Assembly (NCBI GenBank): GCA_947306305.1 | Contig: CAMZGI010000004.1 | Coordinates: 1-37,724 of the forward strand | Source of the DNA: an uncultured Fibrobacter sp. | GTDB lineage: Bacteria > Fibrobacterota > Fibrobacteria > Fibrobacterales > Fibrobacteraceae | Length of the DNA stretch: 37,724 nucleotides | Direction of reading: 5' to 3' | Part shown: piece after piece, positions 18,124 to 25,227 of the stretch | How the letters are laid out: each line of letters opens with the position of its first letter | How positions within the stretch are numbered: position 1 is the stretch's first letter | Made by a program: the position numbers and the translations under genes | Notes under the pieces: generated by a model | Seen by the model: only the letters and a program-made list of their open reading frames with translations | Databases searched by the model: none | What the model was told of the DNA's origin: nothing

Positions 18124-18159
18124 TCAAAATCTAGATATTCACTGCGACAAATATTGTCG
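18124..18159 (-). promoter_or_regulatory. Promoter and operator-like palindrome of the AAA ATPase gene
   Basis: On the minus strand TAGATTTTG (18124-18132) resembles a TAnnTTTG-type box about 30 bases before the ATG. Just upstream is the palindrome CGACAA-tat-TTGTCG (18145-18159), a good candidate repressor site. A further CGTGA/TCACG inverted pair is at 18181-18196. Assignment is by pattern only. Confidence 0.35.
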
Positions 18160-18358
18160 TAATTGAAGGTAATTTTACAACGTGACAAAAATCACGCTGA
18201 TGCAAACCAGACACATCATTTCAGACATCAAGAAACGCTTTTCAGTGAACAAAATGCGAATAGGGCTAAAAACCGTCATCCACACGCTGAAATTTTACAA
18301 AAGTTGACTTTTAACACGAAATGACTCATATTTTCGTTATAAAAGTAAACCTTATTGT

Positions 18359-18658
18359 GCGGAATCGACGTCATACATTAAAGAAAAATGTACATGCTTT
18401 TACGTCGATTCAAAACTGTTCAAAGTAGGACTAACTCAGAAAAAGACGACATTCGGAAATTTAGTTCCTTGCTACAATGCAGAACGAACAATATGCGACA
18501 TTCTTAGAAGCCGCAATCGAATGAACGAAGAAACGGTTGTCGCCGCCATAAAAAACTACGCGGCAAAGCCCGACAAGAATTTATTCAGCCTGTATGAGTA
18601 CGCCACTAAATTCTCGGTACTTTCCGCTGTCAAAAGATACATGGAAGTTCTACTTTGA
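18359..18658 (+). pseudogene. C-terminal remnant of an AbiEi-type antitoxin
   Basis: An open frame from about 18359 to the TGA at 18656-18658 has no usable N-terminal half, but its translation carries the C-terminal signature of type IV AbiEi antitoxins: KEKCTCFYVDSKLFKVG, FGN, then AERTICDILRSRNRMNEE, an AIKNYA stretch, YEYATKFSV and the terminal RYMEVLL. In the family this part reads roughly Y-ERTICDI-R-R-M/L, YAKKL-V and Y-LEVLL. The winged-helix DNA-binding N terminus is missing and no AbiEii toxin follows. The fragment could begin at the ATG inside NRMNEE, but would then be only 45 residues. It is best read as a decayed toxin-antitoxin locus. A TTGACT/CATATT promoter-like pair lies upstream at 18304-18332. 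Confidence 0.7.
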
Positions 18659-18825
18659 AACAACGAACAGCAAACGCGTTCAAAAACACCCGAAACAACG
18701 ACATGGGCATCATTTTTTTACATAGCTATTTGCAATAGAAGCCACATTTTTCATAGGACTTTTACAGTTTCTGCCCCCTCCTCAAAATTCTCACACCGCA
18801 TAAAGCGGCATATTGGTCAACGCAT

Positions 18826-18857
18826 CCTATGTCGAAAAGCATTTTTCGACACATAGG
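18826..18857. repeat. Long stem-loop in decayed region
   Basis: CCTATGTCGAAAA, a three-base loop, then TTTTTCGACACATAGG pair almost perfectly with a two-base bulge (18826-18857). It lies just beyond the 3' end of the frameshifted minus-strand gene. It has A/T tracts next to the loop but no classical U-run outside the stem. It may be a palindromic repeat or a terminator. Confidence 0.5.
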
Positions 18858-18897
18858 GCTTCTATACGGCACCCAGCGTTCCCATCCGCAGCCGTAT

Positions 18898-19225
18898 TCA
18901 CTTTTTGAACCATTCGGGTTCATGCACAATGTTTTCTGCAATCTTTTTGAGGCAGCGTTTGCCGAGCCGTCGGTCAAGCAGAGCTAACAAGCGAATAAAA
19001 TAATTCTCATTTTGCAAGAATTTTTCGTAAGGAAACACATTCAAATAATCGTTGCACAAATTACATTCTGCAAACAACTTTATTCATAATATTCTCAGAA
19101 GACGTTTCGCAAGCATCAAAATCTTTCTTGCAGTCGAAACCGCGACAAATACAATCGTGGTCAATAACGGCATAAACAATGTGAACCCTCTCAAATCTGT
19201 TGTACTCGCTGCAACGGATTTTTCT
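18898..19225 (-). pseudogene. Frameshifted cysteine-rich gene, unknown family
   Basis: Two minus-strand frames read as one protein if one base near 19075 is removed. The upstream frame gives RFERVHIVYAVIDHDC, ICRGFDCKKDFDACETSSEN and IMNKV. The downstream frame gives FAECNLCNDYLNVFPYEKFL, NENYFIRLLALLDRRLGKR and CLKKIAENIVHEPEWFKK before a TGA. As it stands the upstream frame stops soon after IMNKVV. No ATG precedes the upstream part, which may reach into the promoter of the divergent lipoprotein gene. The composition is clearly protein-like (cysteine pairs, amphipathic helices, a basic LLDRRLGKR motif). I do not recognise the family with confidence. Alternatively the 60-codon downstream part alone could be a small gene with a TTG start. 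Confidence 0.4.
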
Positions 19226-19256
19226 ACGCAACAGGTCTGTTTTAGGGAATTGAATC

Positions 19257-19262
19257 TATATT
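19257..19262 (+). promoter_or_regulatory. -10-like box of the carbohydrate-binding lipoprotein gene
   Basis: TATATT lies 20 bases before the ATG at 19283, leaving room for a short leader that contains the Shine-Dalgarno GGAG (19273-19276). Confidence 0.4.
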
Positions 19263-19282
19263 AAAGAAAAATGGAGTGTACG

Positions 19283-21325
19283 ATGATATTAAAAAAATTA
19301 CCAGTATTAACTGTTTCCGCAGTTTTGAGCTTTGTAGCATGTTCCGACGACCAAGGCGTTGGCCCCAACAACGAGGTATCCAACAACGATGTCCCCGGCT
19401 ACGAAGTTCCTGGCAATGAAATTTCCAGTTCCAGCATTATAATCCCCGGCACGGAGCTTTCTAGTTCCAGCCTTATCCTCCCCGGCACCGATTTTTCTAG
19501 CTCTAGCTTGATTCTTCCGGGTACCGAAATTTCGAGTTCCAGCATTCTTCCGAACACTGGTATTTCCAGTTCCGGCTTCACGCCTCCCAACAACACAGTC
19601 TCCAGTTCGAGCCTCGCAGTACCAAATAACGGAACTTCTAGTTCCAGTGCAGTAGTACCCAACAACGGCGGCTCGGGCGACAACGAAAACGATTTGGAAG
19701 ACGCAAGGACTTTGAACGGCACGCAAATCCTTTTGAAAGTTTCTGGAACAACGGCGACTGTCGAAAACAACAACGGCTGCGTCGAAGTGGCAGACAAGAG
19801 CGCAACGATTACTTGCCCAGGCGCATACTACGTCACCGGCGAATCGTCCGACTTCCAGCTTGTGGTAAACACCCCGGCAGCCGAAAAAGAAGGCAACACG
19901 GGCATCTACCTTTACAATGCAACTTTGAAGAGTTCCAACTCCCCCATCCTCATCAAGAACGCCGACAAGGCGGTGCTCCACTTGGTGAAGGGCACGACCA
20001 ACGTGATTGAAGACGGCAACGGCAGCCATGCGTTTACAAACGTTGGCGGCAAGCAAGACACGGCAAAGGCAGCAATTTATTCTAAAGACGACATGAACAT
20101 CAAGGGTGCAGGCAAGCTGACCGTCAAGGGCAACTTCAAGAACGGCATCCAGTCCAGCAACGACCTTAAAATAAAGAACGGCGACATCACCGTGGTTGCA
20201 AACGATGACGGCATCAAGGGCAAGGGCAGCCTTGAAATTTCGGGCGGCACCTTGAACATTACCGCCAAGGCGGGCGACGGCCTCGAAAGTGACGAATGCG
20301 TAGAAGACAACAGGGGTGAATTCAAGGACACCGTAGCACACAAGGGCATTGTCGAGATCTCCGGTGGCGACATCACTATCAAGGGACACAAGAGCGGCAT
20401 CAAGGCAGCCAACTACATTCTCGTGAGCGATTCTACCGAACCTTCGAAAATCAAGATTGAATCCCCCAACAAGGGCATCTCTGCTGAAAAGTACATCTAT
20501 ATCAATGGCGGCACCATCGACGTGAAATCGGATTCTTCTGCGATTCGTACCAACTGGCAAGTTTACATGAACGGCGGCGACGTGACCATTTCGACAAAGA
20601 AGAAGGGCATCCATGCGGATTCCGCTCTGTACTTGAGAGGTTCCACAGTCAACGTTGTAACATCATTTGAAGCTATAGAAGCGTTCAAAATTTTTGCCGA
20701 AGGCGGCGTGACCTCCGTGTTCGCCACTAACGACGGTTGGAACGGCGGTGGCGGCCCCAAGAACAACAACAGTTCCATGGCAATGTTCAGCGAAAGCAGT
20801 GGTTACATCACCATCACCGGTGGCTACCATTACATCAGCGTGAAGGGCAACATGGTTGACGGGTTAGATGCTAACGGTACTGGAAAAATGACCGGCGGCG
20901 TGGTGATTGTTGAAATTACCGGCCAAAGCTACGAGAATAGCGGCATGGGCGGCTTCGGTGGCGGCGGTATGGGCGGCGGCTTCAACTTCGGCGGCGGTGG
21001 CTGGGGCATGGGCGGCCAGCAGGGCGGCGGAAACAACTGCGGCGCATATAACTTTGCCGGCGGCCTCATCGATACCGACGACGGATTTACAATTACCGGC
21101 GGAGTCCTCCTCGCGTTTGGCAACTACACGATGGATGTTCCCGGCTGCACAGCTTTGACTTACAACAGCAATAACTACTATGGTTCCGACAAGGCTGCTT
21201 TCAAGCCGACATACCAAGGCAATTACATCCTTTACGGTGGCGAAGTCAAGTCTGCAGCTCAGGTGCAGACCAGCGGCATGAAGGAATTCAAGTTCCCCAA
21301 TGGCGTAAGCTACATGTACAAGTAA
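19283..21325 (+). CDS. Lipoprotein with Cthe_2159-like carbohydrate-binding beta-helix
   Basis: A 680-residue lipoprotein. Starting at 19283 (GGAG six bases upstream) rather than the ATG twelve bases earlier gives a clean signal peptide with lipobox FVAC and lipidated Cys20. Residues about 43-135 are imperfect 11-residue repeats of the type E/DxSSSSLILPGT, a flexible surface spacer. The remainder resembles the carbohydrate-binding domain of Cthe_2159, a pectin-binding parallel beta-helix: GIYLYNATLKSSNSPILIKN, GKLTVKGNFKNGIQSSNDL, NGDITVVANDDGIKGKGSL, and repeated GGxxxIxxxxxGI turns. A glycine-rich loop (GGFGGGGMGGGFNFGGGGW) interrupts the helix near 554-583. It is probably displayed on the outer surface and binds polysaccharide. 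A terminator follows. Confidence 0.82.
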   Translation: MILKKLPVLTVSAVLSFVACSDDQGVGPNNEVSNNDVPGYEVPGNEISSSSIIIPGTELSSSSLILPGTDFSSSSLILPGTEISSSSILPNTGISSSGFTPPNNTVSSSSLAVPNNGTSSSSAVVPNNGGSGDNENDLEDARTLNGTQILLKVSGTTATVENNNGCVEVADKSATITCPGAYYVTGESSDFQLVVNTPAAEKEGNTGIYLYNATLKSSNSPILIKNADKAVLHLVKGTTNVIEDGNGSHAFTNVGGKQDTAKAAIYSKDDMNIKGAGKLTVKGNFKNGIQSSNDLKIKNGDITVVANDDGIKGKGSLEISGGTLNITAKAGDGLESDECVEDNRGEFKDTVAHKGIVEISGGDITIKGHKSGIKAANYILVSDSTEPSKIKIESPNKGISAEKYIYINGGTIDVKSDSSAIRTNWQVYMNGGDVTISTKKKGIHADSALYLRGSTVNVVTSFEAIEAFKIFAEGGVTSVFATNDGWNGGGGPKNNNSSMAMFSESSGYITITGGYHYISVKGNMVDGLDANGTGKMTGGVVIVEITGQSYENSGMGGFGGGGMGGGFNFGGGGWGMGGQQGGGNNCGAYNFAGGLIDTDDGFTITGGVLLAFGNYTMDVPGCTALTYNSNNYYGSDKAAFKPTYQGNYILYGGEVKSAAQVQTSGMKEFKFPNGVSYMYK

Positions 21326-21351
21326 GACATTTTTCTTAAGCCCATAGGAAG

Positions 21352-21379
21352 GCGGAGCTTCACGAAGCTCCGCTTTTTT
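21352..21379 (+). terminator. Rho-independent terminator
   Basis: GCGGAGCTT-cacg-AAGCTCCGC followed by TTTTTT forms a classical intrinsic terminator 27 bases after the lipoprotein stop codon. Confidence 0.92.
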
Positions 21380-21531
21380 GCGTTCTAAAAACTTTTTCAA
21401 AACGACAATATTTACCGCAGTAGAAATGCAGTTTTTAGGGAAAAAGGTAATTTCCACAGATAACGAGATTCCTTTTGCTTAAAAGATAGTCCAACGCTTC
21501 CCCCCTCTTTTATATCCTGATTCCGCTTGCC

Positions 21532-22872
21532 TTATAAAAACATTGCAAAGAAGATAGGTATCAACAGGACATCGTCTTCTTTTCTTATGTCTTTAGAATA
21601 GACCAGGTATTTTTGCAGAATCCGACGTGAGAATTTCTTCGCGAAAGCATCGAGAGAAGCGTGAGCCTTGTGACCAGAAGATTTTACTTCGATGGGACAA
21701 ATCTTTGAAGCCCGTGAAATTATAAAATCAATCTCGTAATTGTGCTTTCCGCTTTCTGTAGGCCACGTGTAATAATACAGTTCGTTCCCTGCCGTTTTCA
21801 GCATTTGCGCAACCATATTCTCGTACACATAACCTAAATCGGCAGAGAGTTTGTCGGATAAAAGTTTGTTATAAATAATGTTCTCGGTGAAGTCTTTATC
21901 CCCAAAAGCAAGCGTTACAAACAGGCCTGTATCGCAAAGGTACATTTTGTAATAATCCATATTCCCATGTAAAGATAGTCCGACACTTGGGTCATTTGCA
22001 TGGTGAGCAAATAGGACTACTTGCGAATCTTCCATATCTTGCAACTGTTCTTCGACTCGGTCTTGTTTGCCTTGCTCAATGACACTCGAAATCTTATAGC
22101 GAGACGCATTGCTGTTCAACTGTCCCGGTATCGCAAGGAACATTTTGGTCATTTTGCCGGTCGGATCAATTTTGCGGAAATCTTCGGCGTAAAGGTCTAT
22201 AATCTCCCGCTTTACGGTATCTACGCTGCTGAGGTCATGAGTCTTAATATAAGCCAGCACCGATTGCGGCATGCCGCCAATCAACATATAAAGTCGAAAA
22301 TCCCGCAGGAGTTTGCGAACCAGGGCGTCTCCCAAGGGCTTCTTTTTTTCAAAAGTTTCGCGGAGCATGGGCACGGTAAATTCATCGCCAAGAGCCCAAA
22401 GGAATTCTTCATAATCCATTGGAAACAACGTAACCTTCGTTTCTTCGCTGGGAATTCTAATGCCTTCGACATTTTTCTTTATCGATATGAGCGAGCCGGT
22501 TTCAATATAATCGAAACGACCATCTTTGACCAGTTTTCTAATCGCTTGCCGAGCGCGAGGGCAATATTGAACTTCATCGAAAATAATGACGGATTTTCGG
22601 GGAGTCAGCTTTTGTCTATAATAAAACTGAAGTTGCGTGAACAGGTAATCCAAATTCGAGATGTCATCAAATAAGCGAACAACATCCTCTGGCGCTTCTG
22701 TAAAGTCTATGAGAATGTACGACTCATATTCGCGCTTGGCAAATTCCTCGGCAAGCGTTGACTTTCCGACGCGGCGAGCACCTTTGATTAAGAGTGCCGT
22801 GCTGCCGTTGCGTTCATTTTTCCAATGCAGCATTTTGTCGTAGAGTTTCCGTTTGAAAGCGGGTGTTTCCAT
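21532..22872 (-). CDS. AAA_14/DUF4143 ATPase
   Basis: A 446-residue member of the large AAA_14 plus DUF4143 family common in gut and rumen bacteria. The N-terminal ATPase has Walker A GARRVGKST (31-39), Walker B VIIFDE (95-100) and ETGSL (124-128). A winged-helix-like middle part contains RLYMLIGGMPQSV. The C-terminal DUF4143 region carries a restriction-endonuclease-like signature, YEIDFII then PIEVKSS, consistent with a PD-(D/E)xK fold. Cellular role is unsettled; these genes are often scattered accessory genes. The ATG follows GGAG by about six bases, and a TATATT box (22903-22908, minus) lies 30 bases upstream, directly abutted by tandem repeats. No neighbour on its strand suggests an operon. 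Confidence 0.88.
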   Translation of the reverse strand: METPAFKRKLYDKMLHWKNERNGSTALLIKGARRVGKSTLAEEFAKREYESYILIDFTEAPEDVVRLFDDISNLDYLFTQLQFYYRQKLTPRKSVIIFDEVQYCPRARQAIRKLVKDGRFDYIETGSLISIKKNVEGIRIPSEETKVTLFPMDYEEFLWALGDEFTVPMLRETFEKKKPLGDALVRKLLRDFRLYMLIGGMPQSVLAYIKTHDLSSVDTVKREIIDLYAEDFRKIDPTGKMTKMFLAIPGQLNSNASRYKISSVIEQGKQDRVEEQLQDMEDSQVVLFAHHANDPSVGLSLHGNMDYYKMYLCDTGLFVTLAFGDKDFTENIIYNKLLSDKLSADLGYVYENMVAQMLKTAGNELYYYTWPTESGKHNYEIDFIISRASKICPIEVKSSGHKAHASLDAFAKKFSRRILQKYLVYSKDIRKEDDVLLIPIFFAMFL

Positions 22873-22902
22873 TCTAGGCTCCGTCTGTAACGCTTTCTCC
22901 TA

Positions 22903-22908
22903 AATATA
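22903..22908 (-). promoter_or_regulatory. -10-like box of the DUF4143 ATPase gene
   Basis: On the minus strand TATATTTAG sits 30 bases before the ATG, with GGAG nearer the start. The first of four tandem repeats ends only about ten bases upstream of the box, where an activator or repressor would bind. Confidence 0.45.
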
Positions 22909-22917
22909 CATCTTTTT

Positions 22918-23042
22918 GCCGAATTTCTCACAAAAAATTACGTCTAAAATGCCGAATTTCTCATAAAAATTGACCGTATGCCGAAAATCTCATAAATTTT
23001 TATATCTAAAATGCCAAATTTCTCACCATTTTACATAAAAAT
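22918..23042. repeat. Four imperfect tandem repeats upstream of the DUF4143 gene
   Basis: Copies start at 22918, 22951, 22980 and 23013 (spacing 33, 29 and 33 bases). Each begins GCCGAATTTCTCAYAAAAAT (copy 3 GCCGAAAATCTCATAAAT, copy 4 GCCAAATTTCTCACC), and copies 1 and 3 end TCTAAAAT. On the minus strand the core reads TGAGAAATTCGGC. The array abuts the predicted promoter of the minus-strand ATPase gene. About three helical turns between copies would put bound proteins on one face. Confidence 0.75.
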
Positions 23043-23199
23043 CACGCAATTTCGCATCCTGAAAAAACATACACCATCAACGACTTAATCGAAGAAAAGC
23101 CCAATGGCTCATTGCAAGTTCGGCTTCCACTTAATCTCGTCGTACCCGAGCTTCGCCCCTAGCGACGGGCTTCTTTAATATTGCTAAATTTACGGTGTA
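23043..23199. other. Spacer upstream of scpA
   Basis: No gene is seen. The last 20 bases carry TAAATT at 23185-23190, nine bases before the scpA ATG, with no Shine-Dalgarno. Confidence 0.4.
23185..23190 (+). promoter_or_regulatory. -10-like box of scpA, leaderless type
   Basis: TAAATTTA, close to the Bacteroidetes-type TAnnTTTG box, ends just before a GTGTA-ATG start. Any leader would be at most a few bases, and no ribosome-binding site is visible. Confidence 0.45.
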
Positions 23200-25185
23200 A
23201 TGGTAGAAGAGCTAGAGCAAGAAGAGTACGAAGTAAAAATCGGTTCGTTTAACGGGCCGATGGATTTGCTCGTCTATCTCGTTCAGAAAAAGGAGATGAC
23301 GCTCGACCAGATTCCCATTGCTGAAATCGCAGACGACTTTTTGAAGTGGGTAAACGAGTATTCCGAAACAGACCTTTCCAAAGCGGGCGACTTCTTGTTT
23401 ATGGCGAGCCGCTTGATGGCTCTCAAGGTGCAAGAACTGCTCCCTGCCGAAGAACGCGACCCGGAAATGGAAGAGGAATATAACGAAGACCGCGAAAAGC
23501 TCATGAAAGAAATGTTGGAATACCAGCGTTTCAAGCAAGTGGCAAGCGGCCTCCAAGAAATGGAAGCGAAGAACTTCGGAACATATTCCCGCGGGCGACT
23601 AGAAAAGACGCAGAGCGACGACGACACGCTTGCGGACGCGAATATTTGGCAGCTTTTCCGCGCTTACCAGAAAAGTTTAAAGACAAAGATTTCCGAGACG
23701 ATCCACCATATCGAATTGGACTACGTGACCATTCAGGACCGTCAGCAGGCCATCAACAACTACTTGAACGTGAATGGACGAGCCCTCTTTGAAGACTTGC
23801 TCGACAACGACAGCCACCCGATTGTGGCGGCGGTGACGTTCATGGCAATGCTCGAAATGATCAAGACGGACGACATCGTGTTCCGCCAGAGCGAGTTGTT
23901 CGGGCCAATTTGGATTTACCGCAAAAAGAACAATCCCGAATACGCCGAAGAAATGGCGCACGAGACTGTATTCTTCAGCAAGGATCCCGAAGTCAAGGCG
24001 GGGCTTGTCGATACGATCCGCAGCCAGGCAATTGCACGTTCCAAGGAAAAGAGCGTGGGCGACCTTGCCGCGACGATGCGCGAAGCCGTCCTTTGGACGG
24101 AGCGTGGCAGGAACGTTACGGAAGAAGACCTCAATGCCATGCTCGAAGGTCGCGAAGATATTTCCGAAGTGCAGGAGAATCCGTTTGCCGACATGATTGC
24201 CGAAGCGGATGCCGCCGAGGGCGTTTCCGCAACGCAGCCTAGCGAGCAGCCACCAGCAAGCGAACAAGCTCCTGCGAACGAAGTTCTGAGCGAAGCTACC
24301 ACAACGGAAACCGCGACATCAGTCGATGGAAATGCAGCAAGCATTGCAAACGGAGAAGTGACGGATGCCGCAGATGCTGCGGCACCAGTCGCAGAAGACG
24401 AAGCTCCAGTTATTACAGAAACTTCATCCGAGCAAAGCGACGCAACGGGCTTCGACGACATTACGCATAAATTCGAACCGCTAGACGAAACCGCCGAAGC
24501 GGAAGAAGAATTTATCGAAGACGCTGAAGATGAATTTGAAGACTTCGACGAAGAAGAAGTCGAAAATTTCGAAGAAAAAGTCGAAGACGGAATTGAAGAG
24601 CAAGCCTCCCCTGCTCCAGCAACAACAGAAGCAAGTTTCCAAGGCATGAGCGAAGATGCGGTCAAGCAGATGAGCGACGAGGAATTTGCTGCCTTTATGC
24701 AAAAGGCTCAAGCGTTCTACGACAACGCGAATTCCGCAACCGCAACAACGTCAGCACAGTCCGCCACGGTCAAACCAGCAACTCCGAAACCTGCAACGCC
24801 AGCGACACACGCAAGCAGCATTGCAGACGAAACGCCGCATAGCAGCTATAGAGCTCCTGCACCAATTCAAAAAGAAGAGCCTGAAGAAGACAGGTATTCC
24901 TCTTACAGTTTCGGTAACGAAATGACGGACGAAGAATACATAGCCTACTTGAACCGCAGTGCACGAGCAAGCCGCAAGGAAGAGGCCACAAAGCCTGTAG
25001 CTCCCGTCGCAGAAAAAAACGCTGAAAAGCCAGCCGCAGAAAAGCCTAAGAAAAAGTCATTCATGCCCGAAGAAGACGAAGAAGGCGGAATGACCGAAGA
25101 AGAGTATCAAGCCTATCTCGCCGAACACGGCGATGACGACGAAGACGAAGAAGGCCCCGTTGTTTACGGAGCCGGGAAGAATTAG
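23200..25185 (+). CDS. scpA: Segregation and condensation protein ScpA with long acidic tail
   Basis: ScpA is the kleisin that links SMC heads and works with ScpB in chromosome condensation. Residues 1-240 match it: FNGPMDLLVYLVQKKEM (17-33), DQIPIAEIADDFLKWV, KAGDFLFMASRLMALKVQEL, and a C-terminal winged-helix part with VAAVTFMAMLEMIK. ScpA proteins normally end near 230-280 residues; this one has 661. The extra portion is acidic and Ala/Glu/Pro-rich, probably disordered, with three copies of a motif M-[ST]-[DE]-E-E-[FY]-x-A-[FY]-[LM] at residues 491 (MSDEEFAAFM), 575 (MTDEEYIAYL) and 631 (MTEEEYQAYL). These look like short binding motifs. scpB is not next to it. No Shine-Dalgarno; a TAAATT box precedes the ATG. 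Confidence 0.9.
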   Translation: MVEELEQEEYEVKIGSFNGPMDLLVYLVQKKEMTLDQIPIAEIADDFLKWVNEYSETDLSKAGDFLFMASRLMALKVQELLPAEERDPEMEEEYNEDREKLMKEMLEYQRFKQVASGLQEMEAKNFGTYSRGRLEKTQSDDDTLADANIWQLFRAYQKSLKTKISETIHHIELDYVTIQDRQQAINNYLNVNGRALFEDLLDNDSHPIVAAVTFMAMLEMIKTDDIVFRQSELFGPIWIYRKKNNPEYAEEMAHETVFFSKDPEVKAGLVDTIRSQAIARSKEKSVGDLAATMREAVLWTERGRNVTEEDLNAMLEGREDISEVQENPFADMIAEADAAEGVSATQPSEQPPASEQAPANEVLSEATTTETATSVDGNAASIANGEVTDAADAAAPVAEDEAPVITETSSEQSDATGFDDITHKFEPLDETAEAEEEFIEDAEDEFEDFDEEEVENFEEKVEDGIEEQASPAPATTEASFQGMSEDAVKQMSDEEFAAFMQKAQAFYDNANSATATTSAQSATVKPATPKPATPATHASSIADETPHSSYRAPAPIQKEEPEEDRYSSYSFGNEMTDEEYIAYLNRSARASRKEEATKPVAPVAEKNAEKPAAEKPKKKSFMPEEDEEGGMTEEEYQAYLAEHGDDDEDEEGPVVYGAGKN

Positions 25186-25195
25186 ATTCTATAAG

Positions 25196-25215
25196 ATTCT
25201 CACCTTCGTGAGAAT
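25196..25215. terminator. Hairpin between convergent genes
   Basis: ATTCTCAC-cttc-GTGAGAAT lies between scpA and the convergent zinc-peptidase gene. The stem is strong but no U-run follows, so it may be a repeat-derived hairpin or a weak bidirectional terminator. A related hairpin (CCTCAC-gaag-GTGAGG) is at 4251-4266. Confidence 0.45.
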
Positions 25216-25227
25216 GACGAGGCGATG

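Noticed and set aside
18762-18977. 71-codon minus-strand ORF
   Set aside because: It runs in a different frame across the end of the frameshifted gene and through the long hairpin; its composition is not protein-like.
19052-19264. 70-codon plus-strand ORF MHKLHSANNF...
   Set aside because: It is antisense to the decayed cysteine-rich gene, which has the more protein-like translation, and it ends in the promoter of the lipoprotein gene.
19271-19282. ATG four codons before the chosen start of the 19283 lipoprotein
   Set aside because: That ATG overlaps the GGAG ribosome site that serves the next ATG, and the later start gives a standard lipoprotein signal.
19307-20614. Minus-strand 435-codon ORF opposite the lipoprotein gene
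   Set aside because: The plus strand has a lipobox, repeats, beta-helix motifs and a terminator; the minus frame shows only mirror composition.
22918-23042. CRISPR array
   Set aside because: The repeated units are degenerate and contiguous with no unique spacers of proper length, and no cas gene is present.
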